Assembly: GCA_009699825.1 (NCBI GenBank)
Contig: WLNM01000019.1
Location: forward strand, 1 to 13,934
DNA length: 13,934 bases
Reading direction: 5' to 3'
From: Actinomycetota bacterium
Lineage (GTDB): Bacteria > Actinomycetota > Actinomycetes > Nanopelagicales > Nanopelagicaceae
The notes under the pieces: generated by a model
The model's input: only the letters and a program-made list of their open reading frames with translations
What the model was told of the DNA's origin: nothing
Database searches by the model: none
In this document: one piece after another, positions 1 through 7,786 of the stretch
How positions within the stretch are numbered: the stretch's first letter is position 1
Layout: every line of letters starts with the position of its first letter
Position numbers and translations under genes: made by a program

Positions 1-243
1 AAATTTTGGTGGAACAAATACAACAGATGTGTTTGCACCCGTTGCGCTCATGGCTTCTTTCACGGTATTAAAAACAGGCAAAGTGTGGCCATCTATTTCT
101 ACACTTTGTCCACCCTTGCCAGGTGTGACTCCACCAACAATTTTCGTACCTGAGGCCAGCATGCGTTTTGTATGTTTAGTGCCTTCTGCACCAGTCATTC
201 CTTGAACTATGACAATACTTTTTTCATTAATAAAAATAGACAT
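1..243 (-). CDS. sucD: Succinyl-CoA synthetase alpha subunit, N-terminal part (runs off left edge)
   Basis: This is the CoA-binding, phosphohistidine-carrying subunit of succinyl-CoA synthetase, which converts succinyl-CoA to succinate with ATP or GTP formation in the TCA cycle. Only the first 81 residues are inside the window. They begin MSIFINEKS and show the Rossmann-type CoA-binding start of the family: IVIVQGMTGAEG at about residues 10-21, then KIVGGVTPGKGGQ at about 34-46. The catalytic histidine lies further on and cannot be seen. The ATG at 243-241 overlaps the sucC stop codon by one base (TAATG), so translation is almost certainly coupled to sucC. The identification is firm; completeness cannot be judged. 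Confidence 0.95.
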   Translation of the reverse strand, partial: MSIFINEKSIVIVQGMTGAEGTKHTKRMLASGTKIVGGVTPGKGGQSVEIDGHTLPVFNTVKEAMSATGANTSVVFVPPKF

Positions 244-1406
244 TACTTTGCCGCCAATTCTGCAGCGCGATTTGCTGCTCCATCCATGGAGTCCACTTGC
301 TCTATGAGCGGATGTGCAGCAGCCTTCAAAATTGCACGTCCTTCAATAACGTTATTTCCATCTAATCTCACAACAATGGGTTTAGTTGCTTGCGATCCTA
401 ATAATTCAAGAGCCTGAACAATTCCATTTGCGACAGCATCGCATGCGGTTATTCCACCAAATACATTTACAAAGACGCTCTTTACATCAGAATCACCCAA
501 AATAATTGAAAGACCGTCAGCCATAACTTGCGCAGATGCTCCACCGCCAATATCTAAAAAGTTAGCTGGCCGAACTCCGCCATATTTTTCACCAGCATAT
601 GCAACGACATCGAGAGTGCTCATCACAAGTCCAGCTCCATTGCCAATAATTCCGACTTGACCATCAAGCTTTACGTAATTGAGATCTTTTTCTTTGGCTG
701 CTGCTTCTAGAGCATTTGTGGCTGCGTGATCAATGAGTGCTTCGTGATCGGGGTGTCTAAATCCAGCGTTGTCATCCAAAGTTACTTTTCCATCGAGGGC
801 AATGATTTTCCCATCCACTGTTTTTACTAATGGGTTAATTTCTACGAGTGTGGCATCTTCGGATTGAAAGACCTTCCAGAGGGTTAAGAGAACTTTTTCT
901 ACTTGTGGTGCTACATCTGCAGGGAAAGCTGCTGCAGCAATAATCTCTTTAGCTTTTTCTGGTGAAATTCCAATATTTGCATCAACAGGAATTTTTGCAA
1001 GTTTTTCAGGTGCTGTATGTGCAACTTCTTCAATGTCCATGCCACCTGAAACTGAAGCCATAACTAAAAAGGTTCGATTTGAACGGTCTAACAAAATCGC
1101 TAAGTAATATTCGGAATCAATTGGCGCGGCTTGTGCAATCATCACTGTACGTACTGTGTGACCCTTAATATCCATTCCAAGAATTGCGCTGGCTTTTTCC
1201 TTTGCTTCAGCGGCATTTTCTGCGACTTTGACGCCACCAGCTTTTCCGCGACCGCCAACTTTAACTTGGGCTTTAACAACAACTTTTCCACCAATTTTTG
1301 CCGCTGCATCGTGTGCCTGTTCTGGCGTTGTTGCAATGGCAGCTGAAAGTACAGGAACTCCGTGCTTTTCAAAGAGATCTCGCGCTTGGTATTCAAAGAG
1401 ATCCAC
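243..1406 (-). CDS. sucC: Succinyl-CoA synthetase beta subunit
   Basis: This is the nucleotide-binding ATP-grasp subunit of succinyl-CoA synthetase, partner of SucD. The family signature LFEYQARDLFEKHGVPV is at the N-terminus, followed by KAQVKVGGRGKAGGVK in the ATP-grasp region and a C-terminal CoA-ligase half containing IIGNGAGLVMSTLD and FLDIGGGA. The longest frame opens at a GTG at 1418. I prefer the GTG at 1406-1404 because a GGAG Shine-Dalgarno at 1416-1413 sits 6 nt upstream of it, and because it gives the family's usual N-terminus (VDLFEYQ) and length (387 residues). The gene follows pcrA by about 40 nt and overlaps sucD by one base. Order pcrA/uvrD-sucC-sucD is familiar in actinobacteria, although M. 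tuberculosis has a peptidase gene inserted. Confidence 0.95.
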   Translation of the reverse strand: MDLFEYQARDLFEKHGVPVLSAAIATTPEQAHDAAAKIGGKVVVKAQVKVGGRGKAGGVKVAENAAEAKEKASAILGMDIKGHTVRTVMIAQAAPIDSEYYLAILLDRSNRTFLVMASVSGGMDIEEVAHTAPEKLAKIPVDANIGISPEKAKEIIAAAAFPADVAPQVEKVLLTLWKVFQSEDATLVEINPLVKTVDGKIIALDGKVTLDDNAGFRHPDHEALIDHAATNALEAAAKEKDLNYVKLDGQVGIIGNGAGLVMSTLDVVAYAGEKYGGVRPANFLDIGGGASAQVMADGLSIILGDSDVKSVFVNVFGGITACDAVANGIVQALELLGSQATKPIVVRLDGNNVIEGRAILKAAAHPLIEQVDSMDGAANRAAELAAK

Positions 1407-1412
1407 AGAAAA

Positions 1413-1416
1413 CTCC
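1413..1416 (-). promoter_or_regulatory. Shine-Dalgarno deciding the sucC start
   Basis: GGAG (within GAGTGGAG) lies 6 nt before the GTG at 1406. The longer GTG start at 1418 would place this motif inside the coding region and leaves no comparable site upstream, so the downstream GTG is the better start. Confidence 0.6.
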
Positions 1417-1427
1417 ACTCATGTTGT

Positions 1428-1448
1428 AAAAAAGTATTTGCTAATACT
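1428..1448 (-). terminator. Weak AT-rich hairpin with T-tract after pcrA
   Basis: On the minus strand AGTATT-AGCA-AATACT forms a 6-bp stem with a 4-nt loop, followed by about five further T residues. The stem overlaps the pcrA stop codon (1449-1447) and contains a single G-C pair, so it would be weak. It could attenuate read-through into sucCD rather than stop it. This is a structural reading only; no free energy was computed. Confidence 0.3.
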
Positions 1449-3693
1449 AGAGCTTCTCAACTGGTGCATATCGCAGCAACAATCGCTTCTCACCGTACTG
1501 TCCGAAGTTTATGGTGGCTTCGGACTTATCGCCTTCACCTGCAATAGCCACAACAGTTCCGAGTCCGAATGTGTCATGTGACACACGCTCACCCACTGCC
1601 AATTGCATGGCGGTGCTTTTCTTTCCAGTTGGCCGTGGTGGTGGTGCAGTTGCAACGCGTGGCTTGCGCGCAAGTGATGGAGATAGTGATGATGAAGTTC
1701 CACCGTGATTTCGCCATTCAATAATTCCTTCGGGAATCTCGTCTAAGAATCGTGAAGCGGGGTTATATGTTGGCGATCCCCATGATGATCGATATTCGGC
1801 GCGAGAAATATAGAGTCGTTTCTCTGCGCGCGTAAGTCCAACATATGCAAGACGACGTTCTTCTTCGATTTCATCTTTCTCGCCCAAGGTTCGTGAGTGA
1901 GGAAAAATTCCATCTTCCATTCCGGTAAGAAATACAGTTGGGAATTCCAAACCCTTGGCGGTGTGAAGTGTCATGAGCGTTACAACTCCTCCATGATCTT
2001 CGCCCTCAGGAATTTCATCAGCATCTGCAACTAGGGAAACTTTTTCAAGAAATCCAGCAAGTGAAATTTCTTCATCTTCACCTAGTTCCTCAAATGGTCT
2101 TTCTTCATACTCCATGGAAACAGCAACTAATTCTTTTAAGTTTTCCACTCGAACTTCATCTTGAGGGTCAGCGCTAGAGGACAATTCTGCAAGTAACCCA
2201 GATTGTTCAAGAATTGCTTCGATTATTACAGATGGCCGAGTTTTAGCTTCCACAAGTGTGCGCAGAGCCACCATCATGGAAACAAATTCATTAACAGATT
2301 GTGCGGCGCGGTTTGGAATGCCAGGAGCTTGCTCGCATTGAGATAAGCCAGACCAAAAAGAAAGATTATTACTTGATGCATAGAGATCTATGCACTCAAT
2401 AGCACGATCACCGATGCCGCGTTTGGGAACGTTGATAATTCTTCTCAAAGATATTTCATCTTCTAGATTGGCAAGAACGCGCAGATATGCCAATAGATCT
2501 TTAACTTCTTTTCTCTCGTAGAAACGAAGACCGCCAACTACTTTGTAAGGCAATGCAGAACGCATAAAGATTTCTTCAAAGACGCGAGATTGGGCATTTG
2601 TGCGATAAAAAATTGCTGTATCCCCTGGTTCGGATTGACCTGTGCGCTGCAGTTCACGTATTTCATCTTTAACAAATTCTGCTTCATCGTGTTCGGATTC
2701 TGCGACATAACCGACTAACGGCGAACCCGAACCTGCTTCTGACCACAGATTTTTTTCTTTCCGGCTCTCGTTCTTTGTAATTACAGCATTTGCAGCAGAG
2801 AGAATATTTTGAGTAGATCGGTAATTTTGTTCCAGTAAAACTGTCGTGGCATTTGGGTAATCCAATTCAAATTGAAGAATGTTGCGAATCGTTGCCCCAC
2901 GAAAGCCATAAATTGATTGATCCGCATCGCCAACAACGCAGAGCTCAGCCGGTGCTAAGCCCTCCTCGGCATTTCCAACTAACTCTTTAACCAGTATGTA
3001 TTGAGCATGATTTGTGTCTTGGTACTCGTCCACGAGAACGTGTTTAAAACGCGAACGCAGACGAGCTTTAGCCTCTGGATATTTTTGTAGTACTTCCACC
3101 GTCTTTAATATTAGATCATCAAAATCCATGGCATTGGCTTGTTGCAATCGACGTTGATAAACCCCATAAACATCAGCCACAACTTCTTCAAATTGATTTT
3201 TGGTTGCATTTACATAGTCGTGTGGACCCTGTAATTCATTCTTTGCATTTGAGATAATCGATTGAAATTGACGTGCTGGATAACGTTTGGGATCCAAATT
3301 AAGTTCTTTTGCAACAATAGTAATCAGTCGCAAGCTATCTGCTGAGTCATAGATACTAAATGAATTTCCGTAACCTAAACGCACAGCCTCTTGTCTTAGT
3401 AATCGAACGCATGCAGAGTGAAATGTAGAGACCCACATCGATTTTGCTACCGGCCCAACTAAAGCGGCAACACGATCTTTCATTTCACCTGCTGCCTTAT
3501 TTGTAAATGTGATTGCCAGAATTTCATATGGAGCGACGTTGCGTCGTGCCATCAAATACGCAATCCTGCGAGTAAGCACACGTGTTTTTCCCGAGCCAGC
3601 ACCTGCAACTACTAAAAGTGGTCCGCCGCTATGAATAACTGCTGCCTGCTGTTGCGGATTAAGCCCTTCTAGTAAGGGGTCGGTGCTTTCCAT
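1447..3693 (-). CDS. pcrA: ATP-dependent DNA helicase, UvrD/PcrA family (superfamily 1A)
   Basis: This is a 3'-5' SF1 helicase for nucleotide-excision repair, replication restart and removal of recombination intermediates. The 748 residues are a normal full length. Visible motifs in order: Q motif LNPQQQAAV (11-19); Walker A AGAGSGKT (30-37); motif Ia TFTNKAAGEMKDRV (about 63-76); Walker B DEYQDTN (222-228); VVGDADQSIYGFRGA (motif III region); TLHTAKGLEF (motif V region); and ERRLAYVGLTRAEKRL (motif VI). The C-terminal 50 or so residues, from VGERVSHDTFGLGTVV to RYAPVEKL, are the Tudor-like tail of PcrA/UvrD proteins that binds RNA polymerase. No Shine-Dalgarno precedes the ATG, and a leaderless start is likely. 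It diverges from the PIG-L gene with only 26 bp between the start codons, and leads into sucCD. Confidence 0.95.
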   Translation of the reverse strand: MESTDPLLEGLNPQQQAAVIHSGGPLLVVAGAGSGKTRVLTRRIAYLMARRNVAPYEILAITFTNKAAGEMKDRVAALVGPVAKSMWVSTFHSACVRLLRQEAVRLGYGNSFSIYDSADSLRLITIVAKELNLDPKRYPARQFQSIISNAKNELQGPHDYVNATKNQFEEVVADVYGVYQRRLQQANAMDFDDLILKTVEVLQKYPEAKARLRSRFKHVLVDEYQDTNHAQYILVKELVGNAEEGLAPAELCVVGDADQSIYGFRGATIRNILQFELDYPNATTVLLEQNYRSTQNILSAANAVITKNESRKEKNLWSEAGSGSPLVGYVAESEHDEAEFVKDEIRELQRTGQSEPGDTAIFYRTNAQSRVFEEIFMRSALPYKVVGGLRFYERKEVKDLLAYLRVLANLEDEISLRRIINVPKRGIGDRAIECIDLYASSNNLSFWSGLSQCEQAPGIPNRAAQSVNEFVSMMVALRTLVEAKTRPSVIIEAILEQSGLLAELSSSADPQDEVRVENLKELVAVSMEYEERPFEELGEDEEISLAGFLEKVSLVADADEIPEGEDHGGVVTLMTLHTAKGLEFPTVFLTGMEDGIFPHSRTLGEKDEIEEERRLAYVGLTRAEKRLYISRAEYRSSWGSPTYNPASRFLDEIPEGIIEWRNHGGTSSSLSPSLARKPRVATAPPPRPTGKKSTAMQLAVGERVSHDTFGLGTVVAIAGEGDKSEATINFGQYGEKRLLLRYAPVEKL

Positions 3694-3700
3694 AGCGGTG

Positions 3701-3706
3701 AGTCTA
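3701..3706 (-). promoter_or_regulatory. Putative -10 element for leaderless pcrA transcript
   Basis: TAGACT on the minus strand fits the TANNNT -10 pattern and lies 7 nt before the pcrA ATG. A transcript starting from it would begin at or next to the A of the start codon. No convincing -35 hexamer is seen about 17 nt upstream (that region is inside the divergent gene). The absence of a ribosome-binding site fits leaderless translation, which is common in actinobacteria. Confidence 0.45.
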
Positions 3707-3707
3707 T

Positions 3708-3713
3708 TAGGCT
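3708..3713 (+). promoter_or_regulatory. Putative -10 element for leaderless PIG-L deacetylase transcript
   Basis: TAGGCT (TANNNT pattern, 3 of 6 match to TATAAT) ends 6 nt before the ATG at 3720, and there is no Shine-Dalgarno. It lies one base from the oppositely oriented pcrA -10, so two RNA polymerases could not occupy the site together. No good -35 match is visible. Confidence 0.4.
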
Positions 3714-3719
3714 TGCGAT

Positions 3720-4445
3720 ATGGAACCGATCGCAGATAGCGAAATCAAGCGCGTACTTGTTATTAATGCCCACCCAGATGATTCCGATTTTGGCGCATCA
3801 GGAACGATTGCACAGTGGGTTAAAAAAGGAATAGAAGTTTCTTATGTGCTGTGTACCAACGGCGATCAAGGTGGCGAAGAATCCGGAATTGCTAAAGAAG
3901 ATATGCCAAAAGTTCGCCAACGCGAGCAACGCGAAGCAGGCGCAGTAATCGGTGTCACTGATATAACTTTCTTAAATTATGTGGATGGACATCTCGAACC
4001 AACACTTGCCCTTCGAAAAGATATTGTTCGAGAAATTCGACGAGTGCAACCAGATCGAATGGTGTGCCAGAGTCCAGAGCGCAATTGGGAACGTATTGGC
4101 GCAAGCCATCCCGATCACTTAGCCGCCGGAGAAGCTGCAATACAAGCCGTGTATCCCGATGCTCGAAATCCTTTTGCATTCACAGATTTACTGGAAAAAG
4201 AAAACTTACAGCCATGGAAAGTTCGTGAAGTATGGATGTTGGGATATGCCAATCCCGATTACTTCGTTGATGTCACTGATACCTTTGATCTCAAAATAAA
4301 GGCGTTGCATGCTCATGCTTCTCAAACATCACATAACCCAGATTTAGAAAAAATGGTTCGCGAATGGGGCGAACGCAATGCTGCCGCAGCAGGTTTAGTT
4401 GAAGGAAGACTTGCTGAAGCGTTTAAAATTGTAAGTACAAGTTAA
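3720..4445 (+). CDS. PIG-L/LmbE family zinc-dependent N-deacetylase, substrate unknown
   Basis: The 241-residue protein belongs to the PIG-L (LmbE) family, which includes MshB (mycothiol synthesis), Mca (mycothiol-conjugate amidase) and BshB. The signature AHPDD is at residues 17-21 (H18 and D21 as zinc ligands, D20 as general base by analogy with MshB), and SHPDHLAAGE at 129-138 supplies the third ligand, probably H133. TNGDQGGEE at about 46-54 is also typical of the family. There is no signal peptide, so it is cytoplasmic. Sequence alone does not separate a mycothiol enzyme from the many uncharacterised actinobacterial LmbE-like deacetylases, so no symbol is given. It is transcribed against its neighbours: divergent from pcrA at 26 bp, and convergent on the cyclophilin gene with the stop codons overlapping. 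Confidence 0.85.
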   Translation: MEPIADSEIKRVLVINAHPDDSDFGASGTIAQWVKKGIEVSYVLCTNGDQGGEESGIAKEDMPKVRQREQREAGAVIGVTDITFLNYVDGHLEPTLALRKDIVREIRRVQPDRMVCQSPERNWERIGASHPDHLAAGEAAIQAVYPDARNPFAFTDLLEKENLQPWKVREVWMLGYANPDYFVDVTDTFDLKIKALHAHASQTSHNPDLEKMVREWGERNAAAAGLVEGRLAEAFKIVSTS

Positions 4446-4451
4446 TTAACT
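4440..4451. repeat. 12-bp perfect palindrome spanning two convergent stop codons
   Basis: AGTTAATTAACT reads identically on both strands and contains the TAA of the PIG-L gene (4443-4445) and the TAA of the cyclophilin gene (4444-4442). It is too AT-rich and loop-less to act as an ordinary intrinsic terminator, and no other hairpin lies nearby. Confidence 0.7.
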
Positions 4452-5110
4452 AATACCTTCAATATCGCGAGACTTTTTGCAGGCTTGCCATCTGGCACTC
4501 CGTCAACAGCGCCTGCCTTTGCAATCACTTTGACAATATCTAAGCCAGAAGTAATGGTTCCCCAAATTGTGTAACTTGGCGCAAGTGTCGTATCCGCATA
4601 CACCAAGAAGAATTGGCTTCCATTTGTATTTGGCCCTGAATTAGCCATTGCAACAGTTCCTTCTGGATAATTATTCTGTGCATTTTCTGGCAAGTTTTCA
4701 TCTGGGTAAGTAAATTGAGGTCCGCCACCACCTGTAGCCGTTGGATCTCCACATTGCAGAACAAATAATCCTTGAGTTGTCAGGCGATGACACAGGGAGT
4801 TGTCGTAAAAACCACCCTTTGCTAAAGCAGCAATCGATGTCATCGTGAAGGGAGCTTTTGCTCCCACCGAACTAATAACAATGTTTCCACAATTAGTTTC
4901 GAGAGTGAATTGGGTTGGAAAATCTGTCAAAATTTTTGTAGGAGTTGTAACTTCAATAGGCTGGTGACCGACAGCTGTAGATTCTGTGCACGTTATGCCA
5001 TCTACTGTTACCGGCGCTTCTTGTGAGACTTTTTCCTTGTTACTGCAACTTGCTAAGGAAAGAGCACCTACAACAATTAAAACAAAAGTAATTTTCTTAA
5101 AACCTAACAT
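4442..5110 (-). CDS. Cyclophilin-type peptidyl-prolyl cis-trans isomerase, lipoprotein
   Basis: This is a secreted, membrane-anchored foldase expected to catalyse proline isomerisation in proteins outside the cytoplasmic membrane. The N-terminus is a lipoprotein signal: MLGFKK, a hydrophobic stretch at about 7-19, and a lipobox LASC with C22 as the lipidated cysteine. The cyclophilin domain spans roughly residues 66-222 and contains CHRLTTQGLFVLQCGDP (107-123, R109 and Q119 as key residues), GTVAMANSGPNTNGSQFFLVY (151-171) and YTIWGTI (180-186). The CHRLTT form with a two-residue longer loop resembles other actinobacterial cyclophilins, as I remember them. Cysteines 41, 74, 107 and 120 could form disulfides outside the cell. 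It starts 3 nt after the guaA stop with GGGAG 6 nt upstream, so it is probably cotranscribed and coupled with guaA. Confidence 0.9.
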   Translation of the reverse strand: MLGFKKITFVLIVVGALSLASCSNKEKVSQEAPVTVDGITCTESTAVGHQPIEVTTPTKILTDFPTQFTLETNCGNIVISSVGAKAPFTMTSIAALAKGGFYDNSLCHRLTTQGLFVLQCGDPTATGGGGPQFTYPDENLPENAQNNYPEGTVAMANSGPNTNGSQFFLVYADTTLAPSYTIWGTITSGLDIVKVIAKAGAVDGVPDGKPAKSLAILKVLVN

Positions 5111-5113
5111 TTA

Positions 5114-6664
5114 CTACTCCCACTCGATCGTTGCTGGCGGCTTGCTGGTGATATCTAACACGACACGATTTACTTCGCGCACTTCATTTGTGATTCGTGT
5201 CGAAATTTTCTCAAGAACTTCATAGGGGACTCGTGACCAATCGGCAGTCATAGCGTCTTCACTCGATACTGGACGCAGAACTATGGGGTGGCCATAAGTA
5301 CGACCATCGCCTTGAACTCCAACACTTCGAACTTCTGCGAGCAAAATTACGGGACACTGCCAAATATCTCTATCTAGACCTGCACTCTTTAGCTCTTCTC
5401 GAGCAATTGCATCGGCTGCACGTAAAATTTCTAAACGTTCGCGAGTCACTTCCCCGATAATCCGAATACCAAGTCCGGGACCTGGAAATGGCTGTCGCCA
5501 CACAATTGCTTCAGGTAAACCTAATTCCAGACCAACGTTTCGAACTTCATCTTTGAAGAGTGCGCGCAATGGTTCAATCAAAGTGAATTTAAGATCATCA
5601 GGTAGTCCGCCAACATTGTGGTGAGATTTAATATTTGCAGTGCCGGTTCCTCCACCAGATTCGACAACATCCGGATAAAGAGTTCCTTGAACTAAGAATT
5701 CAACATCACCGCCACTTGCAATATCTCTCGCGGCTTTTTCAAATGACCTAATAAATTCGCGACCAATTACTTTCCGTTTAGTCTCAGGATCGGTAACACC
5801 TTTGAGCGCATCTAAGAATTGATTCACTGCATTTATTACAACAAGATTTACTCCAGTGGAAGCAACGAAATCTCTTTGAACTTGCTCGGATTCACCACTT
5901 CGAAGCAAGCCATGATCTACAAAGACGCAAGTTAACTGTTTGCCGACTGCCTTTTGAATAATTGCTGCAGCAACTGCGGAATCTACGCCACCTGAGAGTC
6001 CGCAGATGACTCTTTTGTCTCCAATTTCTTTCCGAGCCTTTTCAATTTCTGTATTTGCAATATTTGCAGTGGTCCATGTTGGAGAGCACTTGGCAATATT
6101 GACTAACCAGTTCTTAAGAATCGCTTGGCCATGTTCTGAATGCAAAACTTCTGGATGAAATTGAACTCCAGATAATTGAGCATTGGAACTTTCAAAAGCA
6201 GCAATTGATGTATCACTAGTACTTGCTGTCACGCTAAATCCGCACGGTGCCTCAGTTACAGCATCTCCATGCGACATCCACACTCTTTGTTCTGATGGCA
6301 GTGATTCAAAAACTTTTGATCCGGCATTAACTTTTAATTGAGTGCGACCAAATTCTGATTTTCCAGTCTGGCTCACCACTCCGCCAAGAGCGGCAGCCAT
6401 TGCTTGAAATCCGTAACAAATACCGAAAATAGGAATATTTAATGCAAAAATCGCTGAATCAATCGATGGTGCATTTTCAGCGTACACACTCGAAGGTCCA
6501 CCTGAAAGAATTATTGCTTCAGGGTTTTTTGCACTTACCTGCGCTGCGGTAATTGAAGATGGAACTATTTCTGAATAAATATCTGCTTCACGGACTCGTC
6601 GTGCAATGAGTTGGGCATATTGCGCACCAAAATCAACGACTAAAACTCCGTGAGGATTAGGCAC
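5114..6664 (-). CDS. guaA: GMP synthase (glutamine-hydrolysing)
   Basis: It converts XMP to GMP using ATP and glutamine, the last step of guanine nucleotide synthesis. The 516 residues hold both expected modules. The class-I glutamine amidotransferase has its nucleophile in GICYG (C83) and the catalytic H169 and E171 in FHPEV. The ATP-pyrophosphatase module has the P-loop SGGVDS (223-228). The C-terminal dimerisation domain ends in the family tail KPPATIEWE. The start is GTG at 6664-6662, giving MPNPHGVLVVDFGAQY, and it overlaps the end of guaB3 by 8 bases (6657-6664). No good Shine-Dalgarno is seen, so reinitiation after guaB3 is likely. The stop is TAG immediately followed by an in-frame TAA and then the cyclophilin ATG. 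It is co-directional with guaB and guaB3, as expected for a shared pathway. Confidence 0.97.
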   Translation of the reverse strand: MPNPHGVLVVDFGAQYAQLIARRVREADIYSEIVPSSITAAQVSAKNPEAIILSGGPSSVYAENAPSIDSAIFALNIPIFGICYGFQAMAAALGGVVSQTGKSEFGRTQLKVNAGSKVFESLPSEQRVWMSHGDAVTEAPCGFSVTASTSDTSIAAFESSNAQLSGVQFHPEVLHSEHGQAILKNWLVNIAKCSPTWTTANIANTEIEKARKEIGDKRVICGLSGGVDSAVAAAIIQKAVGKQLTCVFVDHGLLRSGESEQVQRDFVASTGVNLVVINAVNQFLDALKGVTDPETKRKVIGREFIRSFEKAARDIASGGDVEFLVQGTLYPDVVESGGGTGTANIKSHHNVGGLPDDLKFTLIEPLRALFKDEVRNVGLELGLPEAIVWRQPFPGPGLGIRIIGEVTRERLEILRAADAIAREELKSAGLDRDIWQCPVILLAEVRSVGVQGDGRTYGHPIVLRPVSSEDAMTADWSRVPYEVLEKISTRITNEVREVNRVVLDITSKPPATIEWE

Positions 6665-7769
6665 GATGAATAAGTACTTCTACTCGCTGGAAGGACTTCA
6701 CGTCAGAGTAACCAGTAGTCGCCATGGCGCGACGAAGTGCGCCAAATAAATTCATAGAACCATCGGCTGCGTGAGATGGCCCAAGTAAAATTTCTTGCAA
6801 CGTGCCAGCTGTTCCAACAGCAACTCTTTCACCGCGTGGTAATTCTGGATGGTGTGCTTCAGATCCCCAGTGCCAACCAAGACCTGGTGCTTCAGTCGCT
6901 TTTGCAAGTGGTGAACCCATCATTACAGCGTCGGCTCCGCATGCAATTGCTTTAGCGATATCACCGCTGCGTCCTACAGAACCATCTGCAATTACATGAA
7001 CATATCGCCCACCAGATTCATCTAAATATTCACGACGTGCTGAAGCTACTTCTGCAACAGCAGATGCCATCGGAACTTCAATACCTAAAACTTTTCGTGT
7101 GGTGTGCGCAGAACCTCCGCCGAATCCGACAAGCACACCAGCAGCACCTGCGCGCATTAAGTGAAGAGCACCTGTTGCAGTTGCAACACCTCCAACTATT
7201 ACTGGAACATCTAATTCGTAAATAAACTTCTTGAGATTTAGCGCCTCTGATTCTGCAGCAACGTGTTCGGCACTGACTGTAGTTCCGCGAATCACGAAAA
7301 TATCTACTCCAGCATCGATAACTGCTTTATGTAATTCAGCAGTACGAGCGGGTGACAGTGATGCAGCAACAGTTACGCCAGCATCTCGAATTGTTTTGAT
7401 TCGTTCTTTGATTAACTCTGGCTTAATTGGCTCAGAATAAATCTCTTGCATTCGTTTAGTTGCATGCTTATCTGGCATAGATGCAATTTCACCGAGTGGA
7501 ATACGTGGATCTTCATAACGAGTCCACAAACCTTCAAGGTTGAGAACGCCTAATCCGCCAAGGTTTCCGATTGCAATTGCAGTATCAGGTGAGACAACGG
7601 AATCCATTGGTGCAGCCATCATTGGTAGATCGAATTTGTAAGCATCTATTTGCCATGATGTTGAAACTTCGAATGGATCGCGTGTGCGGCGACTTGGAAC
7701 GATAGCAATGTCATCAAATGAATATGCCTGACGGGCTCTCTTGCCGGGAGCTAATTCAATATCGCTCAT
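6657..7769 (-). CDS. guaB3: GuaB3 family IMP dehydrogenase-related protein
   Basis: The 370-residue TIM-barrel protein belongs to the IMPDH/GMP reductase superfamily and matches the GuaB3 subfamily found beside guaB in actinobacteria. Subfamily markers include SFDDIAIVPSRRTRDP near the N-terminus, APMDSVVSP (53-61), RYVHVIADG, and ACGADAVMMGSPLA. The loop that carries the catalytic cysteine in IMPDH (GPGSICTTR in the neighbouring GuaB) reads GGGSAHTTR here, with H222 in the cysteine position, so a standard covalent IMPDH mechanism is not expected. Cyanobacterial GuaB3 has been reported as a GMP reductase; whether this applies to the actinobacterial type is open. A GAGG ribosome site at 7778-7775 precedes the ATG by 5 nt. 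It lies 17 nt after guaB and overlaps guaA by 8 nt. Confidence 0.92.
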   Translation of the reverse strand: MSDIELAPGKRARQAYSFDDIAIVPSRRTRDPFEVSTSWQIDAYKFDLPMMAAPMDSVVSPDTAIAIGNLGGLGVLNLEGLWTRYEDPRIPLGEIASMPDKHATKRMQEIYSEPIKPELIKERIKTIRDAGVTVAASLSPARTAELHKAVIDAGVDIFVIRGTTVSAEHVAAESEALNLKKFIYELDVPVIVGGVATATGALHLMRAGAAGVLVGFGGGSAHTTRKVLGIEVPMASAVAEVASARREYLDESGGRYVHVIADGSVGRSGDIAKAIACGADAVMMGSPLAKATEAPGLGWHWGSEAHHPELPRGERVAVGTAGTLQEILLGPSHAADGSMNLFGALRRAMATTGYSDVKSFQRVEVLIHRA

Positions 7770-7786
7770 GATTGCCTCATTCTAGG

